A stretch of DNA of 64,000 bases. It comes from Chondrus crispus. Lineage: Eukaryota; Rhodophyta; Florideophyceae; Gigartinales; Gigartinaceae. The position numbers and the translations under genes were made by a program. Each line of letters begins with the position of its first letter. Positions within the stretch are counted from its first letter, which is position 1. Shown one piece after another: positions 18,850-31,175 of the stretch. The stretch is taken from the NCBI RefSeq assembly GCF_000350225.1, contig NW_005179343.1, forward strand, positions 275,097 to 339,096, written 5' to 3'. Under the pieces are notes generated by a model, which worked only from the letters and a program-made list of their open reading frames with translations, did not search any database and was not told where the DNA came from.

Positions 18850-21800
18850 ACACCCGAGGGCCGTGCTTGAGAGCAAAACCACCATTGGTGAAGTTCTCGG
18901 AATTCAAGAAAGGAAGAAGGAAAATTTTCCTAGTTCTACCAAGACGCCTACGGGCGAGACAAGATGCGAACCGTCGGATCAAGCGCGCGAGGATCAGCCA
19001 GAAGAAAGGTCGAGTGGGCTCTCTGCGACGGCATCGTTGAAGCCGGAGCAGCGGATTGAGCCCCCACCGCCGGACGTGGAGGACCTCGACCTGAGCCACG
19101 TGCCGGAACGGCTGCGCGAGCGGTTCCGACGGATGTTGAAGAAATACTCTAAGATGTGGGATGGGACCCTTGGTGAAATTAGTACCACGGTCCACCGGAT
19201 CGAGCTGGTCCCGGAGACCAGGCCCATCGCACAAGCTCCCTACCGAGCCGGTCCAAGGGCTCGGGAGGTCGAGGACGCAGAAGTACAGAAGATGTTAGAA
19301 GCAGGAGTCATCGAACCGGCGCAGTCAGAATGGGCGTCGCCCGTTTTATCAGTGCCCGAGCCGGACGGTTCAATGCGCTTTTGCGTAGACTACCGCAGAT
19401 TAAACGCCGTAACGGTGAAGGACACGTACTCTCTGCCGCGCATGGATGAGTGTCTTGAATCGCTTGGTGACACCAAGGTTTTCTCCGCGTTGGACGCGAT
19501 CTCGGGGTACTGGCAGATGCCAATTCCCGAAAGCGACCGCGACAAAACCGCAGTTTTGTGTCACTCAGGTTTGTACCGATTCTCAAGAATGCCCTTCGGG
19601 CTTACCAAGGCGCCAGCGACGTTTCAGAGAGCCATGGATATCCTGCTCTCTCCGTTCCGTTGGAAATGCTGTCTGGTATATCTAGATGATATCATCATCT
19701 TCAGCAAATCCTGGGAGGAGCACGTTGTCCACGTGGACGAAATACTGTCTGTATTGGAGAAGGCAGGTGTGAAGCTCAAGCTTCGCAAGTGCGAATTTTT
19801 CGTCGAAAAGATCAAGTACCTGGGCCACGTCGTTCGGCCAGGTACGCTCGAAGTTGACGCCGCGCGAACCGCCGCATTGGAACAAGTGAGGTACCCTCAA
19901 ACGCAGACACAGCTCAGAAGCTCAGAAGCTTGCTGGGACTTTGCAATGTCTACCGCAGGTTTGTTCCTCATTATGCGAAAATTGCGCATCCTCTAAACCA
20001 ACTACTGAAGAAAGGACAACCAGTCCAGTTGAAAGGATTTGACGAACCCTGCGAAAAAGCTTTTCATAAGCTCAAAGACGCTATCTCGGCGCCACTGGTG
20101 TTGGCGCTGCCAAAGAAGGACCTACCATACTCGGTGACACTGATGCAAGCGACTATCAAATCGGCGCTGCATTGTTTCAAACGCATCCGGATGCGCAACG
20201 TAAACCCATCGGGTTCTTTTCGAGAACGCTAGCCGCAGCCGAGAGAAACTATTCTGTATCAGAAAAAGAATGTCTAGCGGTAATTTGGGCCGTACAGACT
20301 CTAAGACCATATCTATATGGCGAGCACTTCATTGTGCATACCGACCATGCCTCATTGAGGTGGTTGATGAACGTAACCGACCCCAGCGGGAGATTAATCC
20401 GATGGAGGCTCCGCCTCTCGGAATTTGATTTCGAAATCAAGTACAAGAAGGGTAAGGCTAACAGCCAAGCTGATGCCCTGTCAAGATTACGGACAGCAGG
20501 AGAAACCGTCGACGAAATCGACGACGAAATCCCATGCTTTACGGCCGAACCGGCCGAGGGTACAGTGGAGGACGACGAAAGTTTTGACGCGATAGACGAC
20601 ATCCTCGCTCTTGAGGGGAGGACCGCCCCTGATCGCCTCGATCAATTCCAAGCTGTCACTCCGGAGGAGATCATTCGCGAGCAAGCCGTCGACCCCTTCT
20701 GCAACCGCATCAAGGAAAGAATGGACGCCGGAAAGGTGAGAACGTTCAGCATGGAGACCGAGGAATTCGAAGGAACTCTATGCCGTACCGCGGCGGAGTT
20801 TGTACAAGTGGTGATGCCACAATCGTTAAGGGACCGCGTGCTAGGGTTGAGCCACTACGTAAAATTGGCAGGCCACGCGGGAGGCAGGAAACCTTTCAAG
20901 ACATTGAGAAGATATTTTTACTGGCCTACGATGGCCCTAGACTGCTATGCAATCGTGAAGAATTGCGCCGCATGTGGGCGGGAAAGGGTGAAGTTAAGAA
21001 GAAACACGAAGGAAGTGAAGCTGTTCACGCCCAAAGCTCCGCTGGAGTTTGTCACCATCGCATACTCGGCGAGCTAATTACAACTAAACGAGGAAATCGG
21101 TAGATTCTCGTGATCAGCGATCGATACTCGAAACTGGTACGAACCGTACCGTTGAAGAAGATATCAGCTGCGCACATCGCACAAGACTTCGTTCACAATT
21201 GGGTATTCGTGTACGGACCGCCAGTCAAGCTGCTGTCCGACAATGGAACACAGTTCACGGCCCGGTTCTTTCAGAATGTCTGCCGAATTCTCGGCGTACG
21301 CAATGTGTTCACGACTACGTACTACCCGCAAGCCAACGGCCAAGTTGAGAGGTTTAACCGCACGCTGACTTCCGCGTTGCGAAAATATGTTGGAGAGCAT
21401 TCTAAGGACTGGGACCTATTTAGCGACGCTGTGACGTTCGCATACAACACGCAAGTTCATCGAACTACGAACATCGCGCCCTTCGGGCTGGTGTTCGCTC
21501 GGGCACCGAGAAGCATTGCGTTACAAGCACAGCCAAGTTTGGAAGGATTTAGCTCGAATCGAGCGTACTACCTGAAATGGAAGTCGTGATTGGAAAGCCT
21601 GATGAAAGGCGCTGATAAGAGCTTGCGGAAAGAACAAGCGCGCTACAAGCGAAACTTTGACGCAAGGCTTTGCAAAGCGGAAGTATGACATCCCTTCAGG
21701 ATCATACGTATTCCTTCGAAAAGAGCAGGGCACGGCCACCGAGCCGCAACATAAGTTGGCACAAGTGGCTACGGGTCCGTATCAAGTGAAGGAGTCAACT

Positions 21801-22328
21801 GAGAATATGGTCGTCATTGCCATCGGCGACCAAGAAGAGCGCGTGTCGCGAGATAGAGTCGAATTAGCCCGTAGTCCCATGGACTACACGCCGACAATCG
21901 GGCTACGACAAGCGCTACAGTTCCTCAATCGAGAAGGGGAACGAGAAGAACCCGCCGCGCAAGCGAAGGATAGGACGGAGGACGGACCGTTGGTAAATCA
22001 GGAAGCTGCGGGCATACCGCCCGATCTACAAGAGATGGGAGGGTCGGAAGATCAGGATGGGGATGAGTCGCTGCCTCTTCGGAAGGGGGAAGTACAGTTG
22101 GACACGCAGAAAGAAGGAGCCGAGAGTCAGGAGTATGTGATCGACAAGATCGTGGACCGCGGCTACGACGAGGAGAAATTAATTCTCAAAGTGAGATGGT
22201 ATGGGTATACCCTCAAGGACGCAACGTGGGAACACATTGAGCAATTGCCCCGCAGCGCGGCCGTCACGTATTTCCGAAAGAAAAGATTATCCTTGCCCGC
22301 GCAGGTCGCGCAAGCGCAATCAGGATAG
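18850..22328 (+). pseudogene. pol: E3 RT-RNase H-integrase-chromodomain, broken
   Basis: Domains in order: gypsy RT (FCVDYRRLN, FSALDAISGYWQMP, FGLTKAPATFQRA, catalytic YLDD at about 19678-19689), RNase H (ERNYSVSEKECLAVIWA, HTDHASLRWL), integrase zinc module (H...CAACGRERVK), integrase core (SDRYSKL, LLSDNGTQF, NGQVERFNRT) and a chromodomain (YVIDKIV...KVRWYGYTLKDATWE, about 22130-22290). The damage is specific: an 8-bp tandem duplication CTCAGAAG at 19913-19928 shifts frame after RT; there is a one-base loss near 20137 in RNase H and another near 21065 at the first integrase Asp; a TAG lies at 21101-21103, a TGA at 21587-21589, and a last shift near 21655. The element is dead. Confidence 0.9.
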
Positions 22329-23180
22329 TGGTAATCAAGAATTTCACATGTCAGTGTTAGTGCAGTAATCTGCACTGGGAAGAGCGGGCCAACCTGAGGG
22401 TCAAGAAAAGGGGAACGATGAGATGGAACGAACCAGGTGAGAGGCCTTCAGACAGCCACCCACAAGTAGAGCAGCGCGCGCACGAGTAGGATGAGCGTCG
22501 TGATGAGATACTCAGGTCGGAAGTGGCGTAACGATGTGACAAGCGAAGAAAGAACGTTGGAAGAATGGGGACATGGACTCGATAATCCACATTTTTCACT
22601 CTTACCTTCATAACTATTCGGTCTCGTTTTTGTTTTATTTGTGATTGCTTTTGCGGTGTTCTATTTTATTTTATTTTTGAGACGTTAGGGACACGACCCC
22701 GCACCGCGGAGGTCGGTCAGCAAGTCTACGAGGAGTCCAAGGAGGACATTGAAGAGGCGATGATCTTCGAGATCAATTCCGCCTTTGACAAGGTTACGGC
22801 CGACGCCCGCGTCGCGGGATTCTCGCCATTCAGGGCAAGGCCGAGGAGGAGCAAAGAGACGTAGGAGAACATGACTCTACGACGGGTATTCCTACGTCAT
22901 AGATAGAGCCAGAAGGAGATGAGGCACTACACACATTTGGAACACACACGCACAATCGCCGGATGCCCGTGAAATTACGAAGGGGATCAGTGGTCCACAC
23001 GCGCGTGAAGCGTAATTTATTTGAGAATTTAATGGGTGTCGAAAGCGAACTATTGTGCGAGCGGTATCAGAGCGAACGCCAGCCTTGTCATCTTGCTTCG
23101 AATGTGTTGATCAGGCTCGACAAGCCGTGAGACGGACGTTTAACAAACGAGAGAATCCCCGAGCAGGGACAATGTTCATG
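22329..23180. other. Interval between E3 and E4
   Basis: No gene is recognised. It contains a T-rich stretch (about 22620-22680). Short frames have no motifs. It probably includes the 3' untranslated end of E3. Confidence 0.45.
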
Positions 23181-23185
23181 CCTAC
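23181..23185. repeat. E4 target-site duplication, left
   Basis: CCTAC immediately before the left LTR, repeated at 37355-37359. Confidence 0.92.
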
Positions 23186-23238
23186 TGTAGCATAACCGCC
23201 GGCTACTGTACTATACATTAGATTTAGAATTAGATCTA

Positions 23239-23424
23239 ACGCTGTAAGGTACGGACCTTACAGCGTGCGCGCGCGCATACCTTACAGCGCGCGCGCACTA
23301 ACACGTGTACCCCACGTGTAGCACACGTGTGCTGTCAGCCCCGACGGCTGACAGCGTTACAGTGCGGGCCGACCCGCACTGTCTACAGTAAGCCGACTAC
23401 AGTACAGTCCGTACTGTACTGTAG
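23239..23424 (+). repeat. Hairpin array in E4 U3
   Basis: Four perfect inverted repeats with tiny loops follow one another: 23239-23266 (12-bp arms, loop ACGG), 23331-23355 (10-bp arms GCTGTCAGCC, loop CCGAC), 23359-23382 (10-bp arms ACAGTGCGGG, loop CCGA) and 23397-23424 (12-bp arms CTACAGTACAGT, loop CCGT). A 14-bp palindrome AGCACACGTGTGCT (23320-23333) overlaps the second. The array sits 20 bases upstream of the TATA-like box. The 3' LTR repeats it at about 36767-36952. Confidence 0.9.
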
Positions 23425-23443
23425 ACGGTTAATTAACTTGTAC

Positions 23444-23453
23444 AATAAATATA
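23444..23453 (+). promoter_or_regulatory. TATA-like box of E4 LTR
   Basis: AATAAATATA in a GC-rich context, between the hairpin array and the GC-rich R-U5 region. It is the likely core promoter of the element RNA. The diverged LTR at 2295 keeps a similar TTAAATA at the equivalent place. Confidence 0.55.
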
Positions 23454-23827
23454 GGGATCGACCGCCGGCGGAGGGGGGGAGGACAGGCAACCCTCCACCG
23501 ACGGTCGACCACCCAGCTTACTCTACTCACACCGCCGTTCCGCGAGTAGTTACCACCGAGCGGGTAGAGGACGCGTGCGACACCGCGGCGAGCTGCGATC
23601 CGCCTCCGCCCGTCAGTACCGGATCGTCAACCGGTACTGCTCCGGGGCGTCGAGGCATCGATCCGCTTGCCTACGCGCGCGTCCCCGCTGACCACGCTCT
23701 ACCACCCGCTACCGGCCCGCTTCCGGTGGCGTTGGTTGGTTCAAGACCCTCGGTACGCCGATCCGGGGTCTTCCGCCGAACATCGCAAACACCCCCTTCC
23801 GCCGGGTGTGGGGTGTTTATGCGACAC

Positions 23828-23845
23828 TGGTCTCCCGACCTAGAA
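23828..23845 (+). promoter_or_regulatory. E4 primer-binding site
   Basis: TGGTCTCCCGACCTAGAA starts one base after the 5' LTR. It is identical to the first copy in E3 and one base different from E1. The tRNA is not identified. Confidence 0.85.
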
Positions 23846-23903
23846 GACCTTCAAGATCACGCCGAGAAGGTTGTCCTTTACCTCCGCGTCCGTACGCGTT
23901 GAG

Positions 23904-26465
23904 ATGAGCGCCGAGTACCCGACCTCGATCCGATCCGAGCCGGCGGATGTGCGAGAGGCCGCGCTACGCGTCCAAGTGGGCGACGGCGACGCAGGTCCTC
24001 GGGACCGCGAACCGTCGCCCGACCTCTCCGAAGGACGCGCTCGCGCGATGTACGATCGCATCGCCGAGTACATCGAGGATGTCCGGACATCTCTCCGTAT
24101 GGACGTCTCCGACAGCGTCTACGCCCGCTGTATGGAAGAGTTGCGCTCCCTCCGCGAAGGAAGGTTCGAGCGCGTAACTCAGTCCTTGGAGAACCTGCGC
24201 GCACTCGTCGACCAGCTACACGCCCGTGTGGCGCTGGTCGAGGACGCGCGCATTGATTCCCCCGCCGTAGAGGTTGCGGGTCGACCCGCGAGTGCAAACT
24301 CCGGGGTTCGACGAGGCCCGCAACCCTTCCCATCTGCCGAACAGATGGGAGCGTTCGCGCACATGGCGGCGGAACTTAACTCAACGCGCCGCCGTGCCCG
24401 TGAGATGGAACAGACCTCGGCCGAGAGGCCGCCCGGAGCCCCCTCGAGTGGGCCCGGTGCCACTGTTCCTCCGGGCGCGTCCGGATCGCAAGAGTGGCCC
24501 CCGGCTGGTGCCGTCACTAGCCGGAGGGTAGAGGACATCAAGCCGACGGCGGACACGAACTTCGCGTCCGAGACTCAAGCCCTGCCGCATGTCCCCGGAA
24601 GCATGCGGCAGTCACGACGGGTACCGACCGAACTCGACCAGGGCCGTGGAGGAGTCGCCCGCGGATCAGGGGAACCGATTCTCCCCTTCGATCCTCGCTG
24701 GGGCGGCTACCAGCCGGCGGATCTTACCGCGCATCCCGGCCCCGTCGACGTCCGAACATTGCCCGTCACTCCGTTCGGAACCTTGGGTCCCGCAGAACCC
24801 GGGGTCGAGCCCGTCCACACCATGATACAGGAGTTCAGCGCCGTCGCGAACTAGCGGATGTATCGGTTGGACAACACCTCGAGGCTCGTTACCTCGGGTG
24901 ACGCGGGACGGATCGCCAAGTACGTCCAACGCTGCCGTGGGCTCCGCCCCACGATGAAGAGCTTCGACGGTACTGATGCGATTCAGTTGCTCCCGTTCCT
25001 GAAGGATATCCGGATAACCTTCAATGCCCAGCACCTGACCGAAGGTGTGGCAGTCCGTGTCTTCGCTCACTTCCTCGAGCGAGACGCGGAGCGGTTGTAT
25101 ACGAGTTACACCATGCGCGGCCTCCGCGCCGGCCAGCTCCACGACGATACGAGCTGGCCTGGTCTCGTCAACCAATTTATCAAACGCTACCTAACCGACG
25201 ACGTGTTAGGGGAAGCGTTTGATGCTGTCGCGTCGGCGCGACAACTTCCTCACGAAACCGAGAACACGTTCGCAGACCGGCTGGAATCCGCCGCGTTCCG
25301 ATGCACGGCCGTGTTCTCAGAACAAGCTCTCGCGCACTACTTCGTGCGCGGGTTGTCCACTGCGACCCGGGCCGCAGTGGCAGAGACGATGCAAAGGTTG
25401 CCCGGACAACAGAAGACCGAACTCTCAACGATTCGCCGTATCGCAACGGCTGAGGGAACAACCTACCGCGCCCGCCGCGGATTTCCGCTGCCGGATCCGA
25501 AGCCGGCAGCGAAGGGAGTCCGAACTCCGAGGTCGCACGGAACAAGTTCGCCGGCGACCGCCCTCCACATTGGAGAAGATGAGTGGCAGGCCGACCCTGT
25601 CCTCATTACGCAAGGCTTCGACCGCGCAGGAGGCCGACCTCCAACGACAGCTTCCACGGGATCGACCGGAAGCTACGCGACTGCGTTCGCGCGCACGCCA
25701 GAAGCCACGGGTGGTCCGAACCACAACATGGCAGAGCTGGATATCTCCCGTCGAGAAGGGGATCGCGTGCCGCCTTACGTGCCTCGACTCACCGACGAAG
25801 AGGCACGCCACGCGGCGACGTTCGCGTCGACCGATGGCAGCGCGTACGTTTGTTGGCTGTGCCGGACGTATGGCCACGCCATGTACGCGTGCCCGTTCCT
25901 GTCGCCTGAACAACGTCAGTTCACGGCGTACAGGAACTACCGCTATCAGATGGAGACGCGCCCCGGGATGCGCAATCTCATTCAGCAGTCTACGCGGGAA
26001 GACCGAGGACCGCGGCGAGGAGACCCGAACCGATCGGGTGGGGGCGTCCGTTTCGCCCCTCGCGAAGGCGGGTATCGACACCCGGGAACAGATCAAAGGG
26101 ATCGTCGTGATCCTCGTCGGATGGATACGCGGTATCCCCGTCGAGATGGAAGAGGCGACCGGGGCCGTACCCAGTTGCCCCAAGGGGTACAGAACGCCAT
26201 CATGTACCTCCAAGATTGGGTTGGGGATCCGAACCCCCAACCCACGGAAGGAGGCGTAGGAGAACCGGTTCTCGCCGCCCCTCGAATATTGCAACGGTCG
26301 GACGTTGCAATTCAAGGTGGCGAAGCATCCAATTACTTCGTAGAGGATGCCCAGCCAGGGTGGAGGAACGACGCGCACCACCACGGCCAGGGACCCGTTG
26401 ACGCGCTAGCTAACGATAGCAGGGCGGGTAGCTCCGACAGCTCGGGTAGTTCGAAAAACCCGTAA
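23904..26465 (+). pseudogene. gag: E4 Gag, one in-frame stop
   Basis: The ATG at 23904 is the first in frame after the PBS. The frame runs to 26463-26465 with a single TAG at 24852-24854; without it Gag would be about 850 residues. The N-terminal part is Ala/Arg/Pro-rich and probably helical. The second part is a typical retrotransposon capsid region (KSFDGTDAIQLLPFLKDI, later ADRLESAAFRCTAVFSEQAL). A canonical C-x2-C-x4-H-x4-C knuckle (CWLCRTYGHAMYAC) lies near 25850-25892, followed by a basic Arg/Asp-rich stretch. The stop separates the N-terminal domain from the capsid region. Two independent proteins are possible, but a nonsense mutation is simpler. Confidence 0.85.
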
Positions 26466-26554
26466 AGACGGTTACGTTCGCGCGGTCGCGTGAGCCGTCT
26501 TGTCACACCAACCCAGACCCGTTACGATTCAACCCCGGCGGAGGAGGGGAATGT

Positions 26555-29500
26555 TTGCCGATAATATTCCCCTCGACTCCGCACGAGCGCGCCGAGACTT
26601 CCGTAAGTCAGGTGCGGGAGGACAAAGGCGCCGAGGCCACCGAGAGCCCGGCACGCCTAGAGGAAGATGGCACCGTGGCCACCGTGAGCCACATGCCAAA
26701 TAAGGAGCGCATCGAACGCGCAGGCGGCCCGACCCACGTGTGTCCGGGGCCGCCAGAAGAAATCAAGTCGCGTACGGACGCGACTTGCCGCGAGGACGTC
26801 ACCGACCGACGGACGCCCCGCGACCGAGGCGGAAGACCACGGAAGAGAAGCCGGAACCGACGCCGGCGGCCCAAGCGGAACGACCTGGCCGAGCCGTCGT
26901 CACCGAAGGTAGTCGACGGTGTCATCTGCTTGATGACATCGAAGATATACAACGTCCTCGGCTCGATCGCAACCGAGGGGAACGCGTTCAAGCCTCATAC
27001 CATTGCAGTCGATACCTGCTCGGGGTATAACTTGGTGAGGAAGGCCGACCTTCCTCCCGATTGGACGCGCTACGTCGTACGCGACGCACGCCTGCCACGG
27101 TTGGCAGGCGCGAACAGTAACCCGCTCAAGCTGACTGCGGTCGTGCAGCTGGCCGTCCGACTACGGAACACGACGTTCCGCATTCCGTTCGTGGTCGCCG
27201 ACCAGCTCGCGGTGCCCGTCCTCCTGGGCACGGCGTTTATCGATTCCTACGTTCGAAGTATCGACATCGATAGGCAGAGGCTCGAGCTCCGACAAGGTCG
27301 CTCCGTCGCCATTGTCGATGGGAAGGGGGAGCCGTCTCCCCCAACCCGGCGCCACGGTCGCCAGTCAAGTCGGGCCGACGTACGCGAAGAAGCCCCACAG
27401 CCGATCCGTGTCGCCCGATTGGTCACGATCCCCGCGATGTCGCAAGCTCGGATACGCGTCACTACCGCGGGGAGCGGCCTCGTTTTCTTGGAACCCAAGC
27501 CGTCACTCCAACGTCGACACGGAGTGAGGCTCACGAACGGTGTAGCTGAGGTCTTGCCGAACCAGACCTTCGACGTGATTGTGGCGAATTTTTCGCGCCG
27601 AGCGAGGCGGCTCCCGAAGCGCACCGTCGTCGGTTACGCGAAGCGCAATCCGCTGGCGATCCTGACGCCCGAGCGCCGAGTCGGGGCGGAGATCGCACAC
27701 GCGCTGCATCTCACCGACTTGGACGTGCAAGCCGGGAGAGGGGGAGCTGGCCGACCAAGCTCCCCGGAAAATAAGACCGCCGAGGGAAGTCACGTCGGCC
27801 CCGGCGATCAGCCGGCGGGGTGCCCATCATCGACGGAAGGCACCGCGCGAGGCACAAATAAGGATCCCGAAAATTCGCCGGAAAATTGGGAAAAAGAAAT
27901 GGACTTGTCATACATCGACGATGACAAGCTCCGCGCACAGGTACTCGACATGCTCCGTAAGCATTCGAGCCTGTGGAGCGGTGCGCTCGGTACGATACGA
28001 GCAACGGAGCACCGCATACCACTCGAGGCGGGAACGAAACTGATTCGTTCTATGCCCTACCGAAAGGGGCCCGCCATGCGTGAGATGGTTGCTAAAGAGG
28101 TCAACAAGATGTTGAACGCCGGAGTTATCGAACCCGCGAGCACCGAGTGGGCTTCGCCGGTGGTGCTCGTCCGGAAGAAAGACGGCTCCCTTCGGTATTG
28201 CGTTGACTACCGACGTCTCAACGCAAAGACGGCAGCGGATTCGTATCCGCTGCCCCGGATGGACGACTGCATCGATTCGTTAGGGGATGCCGCCGTCTTC
28301 ACTACGCTCGACTGCAATTCAGGCTACTGGCAAATCCCGGTCGCGCCGGAGGACCGGGATAAGACCACATTCACCACGCATATGGGTACGTTCCGCCATT
28401 TCCGTATGCCGTTCGGACTGAAAGGGGCGCCGGCCACCTTCCAACGTGCATTGGACATCATCTTGTCCGGCGTAAGATGGCAGATATGTCTCGTCTACCT
28501 CGACGACGTCATAGTATTTTCCCGAACGCACGAAGAGCACGCCGAACACCTCGACATTGTCTTGAGCTTGTTGAGGACCGCCGGTATATCCCTCAAGCTC
28601 AAGAAGTGCAGCTTCTTCCGTCCGAAGGTGCATTACCTGGGGCATGTGATATCCCCAGGTAAGCTCAGCGTGGCCGAAACGGCGGCCGACGCCTTCAAGA
28701 CGTTCACGTTCCCGAGGACGCTTACGCAGGTGCGCTCGTTCCTCGGGGCGTGCAACGTCTACCGCCGTTTCGTCAAGGGGTTTGCCAAGATAGCTCGACC
28801 GCTAACCGATATGACTCGCAAGGACGCCGACCCCGACTTCGATAATCCGACGGAGGCCCAGCTTCAAGCGTTCGAGGACCTCAAGGCAAGGATGATCGCT
28901 CCGCCGATACTTGCGATTCCGCGGTACGGTCGGCCGTACATGATCGATACCGATGCAAGTGCGTATCAACTCGGGTGTACGCTGCTGCAAGAACACGACA
29001 AAGCCAACGACTGGCGTCTCGTCGGATATTGGTCGTATTCGTTAAACGACAGCGAACGCAACTACAGCGCTACGGAACGCGAGTGCTTCGCTGTAGTGTG
29101 GGCCGTCCGCACACTACGCCCGTACGTCGAGGGCACGAAGTTCACCGTCCGAACGGATCACGACGCGCTGAGGTGGCTCATGTCTCTGACCGAGAGCTCC
29201 GGAAGACTCACCCAGTGGCGGCTACGTCTGGCTGAATACGATTTCACCATTCAGTACCGCCCCGGGCGCGTGCAACAGGTCCCCGACGCCCTGTCACGCC
29301 TCGTATCACCGAGGGTCGCCGACGACCCTCGCCCGGCTGTCGAGGTGGACGACGACATCACCACCTACGACACGTGCACGACCGTTCGTGATGTCTCGGA
29401 TGAGCTCGCCGACCACGTATGCAACGCGAGCTGCGACCAGAAGGCCGACCACGTCTTCGTGACTACAAGGAACCGAACGAAATCCCGAAGTAATTTACGC

Positions 29501-31168
29501 GCTCGAGCGCGCGACGAGCCGAGGGGCGACGACGAAGCCCCTGCTCTAGAAGAACCCCACGCTTTCTGGGCAGAGAACGAGGAGTTCGACGCCGTGAACC
29601 TCGATCGCGCCCAAGACTTCGAAGCCGATACGTCCGGTTCCCAGTTCGCCCCTCCGCAGGACGACCTGCCGGCCCCTCTTACGATAGAGGAGATCGCCGA
29701 AGAACAACGCGTGGATGACTTCTGCCAAACGGTATTGGCACGACAGTCAGAGTCCTGGGACTCCGCGTTCTTTGAGGACCACCAAGGGGTGCTCAAACGG
29801 AGACACCCCTTCGACCCTGATATCGTACAGGTGGTGGTCCCCCGGACTCTACGCGCCCGGTTGCTGCGGCTCTGCCATAACCCGGCCATCGCCGGGCATC
29901 CGGGGCAAACCCGCATGTACTACGCGCTCCGTCGCGAGTACTACTGGCCACACTTGGCCGCGGACGTCGCGTCGACCGTACGAGGTTGTCGAACCTGTGC
30001 GATGAACCGCGTCAAGCTTCGGAAACACCTAAACCGATTAAGGTTGTTTCCGGCGACGCGGCCGTTGGAGAGCCTCGCGATCGATATACTGGGGCCGCTC
30101 CCAAAGACCAAGGCAGGGAAACGATTCCTCCTGGTAATCACCGACCGCTTTACGAAGTTAACGCAGGTCGTTGCACTGCGGACGGTAACCGCCTACACCG
30201 TCGCAGTGGCGTTTTGCGAAGCGTGGGTCTTTAAGTACGGCGTCCCACGCTCGCTACTGTCGGATAACGGACCGCAGTTCAACGCAAAGTTCTTCCAAAG
30301 CACATGCCGAGTGCTTGGAATTACGAACCTCTATACGTCAGCGTACCACCCTCAGACGAACGGCCAGGTGGAACGCTATAACCGAACGATTGCGTCGATG
30401 CTCCGCAATTACGTGAACGAGCATCAAGACGACTGGGACGTGTACGTGGGACCGTTAACGTACGCATAGAACTCCCACGTACACCGAACCACACGAACGA
30501 CCCCGTTTGAGCTCGTGCTCAGCCGGCCCCCGCCGGAGTTTTCTCTTCGACGAACCGGGGGGGACGTTCCACCTGCCGATAGGGGAACGCAGCGCGCGGA
30601 GTTCCTCAAGAACCTGGACGCGACGATCCAGAAGGCCTACGGGAGCTTGCGACGCACGCAAGCCCGTTACAAACGCGACTTCGATAAGCGCGTTCGAACG
30701 GTTAACACACGTCTCGAGCCGGGTAACTTCGTCTACCTGAACCCCACCGACGGGGGCAAGACGTCGAACAAGCTCGCTTCTCCAGCCGTGGGGCCGTACC
30801 GCGTCCTCGCTAACGATCGTCGTACCATCACAATCGATCGTGATGGTGTCACCGAGCGGGTGTCCGCAGACCGCTGCGTGTACGCGCCCCCGCCGATGGA
30901 CGCGCCACGGGTGAGCACGACGACCCCGCGTGACCTTGCCGACAAGGTCAGGGAGGGAACACAGTACGCCGTGGAGAAGCTACTCAAGCATCGAGAGATG
31001 GAAGACGGAACAACGGAGTTCCTCATCAAGTGGGCGGACTACGACCAACCCACTTGGACGGCACGCACCCACATCCCCGAAGAATTGGTGTCTCGATACG
31101 CGCTGCGTCTTCGAAGACGCACGGGGAGGGACCTCAACTCCGAAGTGAACGCGGACGTTCACTCTTAA
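26555..31168 (+). pseudogene. pol: E4 Pol, one in-frame TAG in integrase
   Basis: One frame from about 26555 to the TAA at 31166-31168, broken only by a TAG at 30467-30469 where related integrases have Tyr (LTYA-stop-NSHVHRTT). Domains by residue from 26555: aspartic protease near 150-240 (VDTCSGYNLV, with Cys where Gly is usual; LLGTAFIDSYV); RT near 540-720 (YCVDYRRLN, YLDD at about 648); RNase H near 790-910 (IDTDASAYQLGCTL, TERECFAVVWA, RTDHDALRWL); integrase zinc module (H...H...CRTC) near 1110-1150; core with AIDILGP (about 1177), LSDNGPQF and NGQVERYNRT; and a chromodomain (YAVEKLL...FLIKWADY...TW) at about 30966-31095. Gag lies in another frame and ends 90 bases upstream; no obvious slippery site joins them. 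The true start codon is unclear. Confidence 0.92.
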
Positions 31169-31175
31169 GGAGGGG
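31145..31175 (+). repeat. Internal copy of pol-end/PPT sequence
   Basis: GTGAACGCGGACGTTCAC (31145-31162), which contains the pol stop context, is followed by TTAAGGAGGGG. Nearly the same sequence precedes the 3' LTR at 36679-36710. The 18-mer has 7-bp inverted arms (GTGAACG/CGTTCAC). The two copies bracket the antisense module exactly, so the simple form of the element probably ended pol-PPT-LTR here. Confidence 0.85.

Larger units (their letters stand above)
18637..22328 (+). mobile_element. E3: decayed Ty3/gypsy chromovirus
   Basis: A plus-strand gypsy element recognised by pol domains ending in a clear chromodomain. The 5' part is damaged. Two tandem copies of the primer-binding sequence (18637-18654 and 18697-18714) sit in a duplicated 60-bp unit, and the sequence then runs within about 600 bases into the region just before RT. 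Gag and protease are missing. At least four frameshifts and two in-frame stops break the rest. No LTR pair was identified. Confidence 0.85.
23186..23826 (+). repeat. E4 5' LTR (641 bp)
   Basis: Starts TGTAGCATAACC and ends TTATGCGACA. U3 holds an array of perfect hairpins (23239-23424), followed by a TATA-like AATAAATATA (23444-23453). The downstream R-U5 part is GC-rich. Confidence 0.95.
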
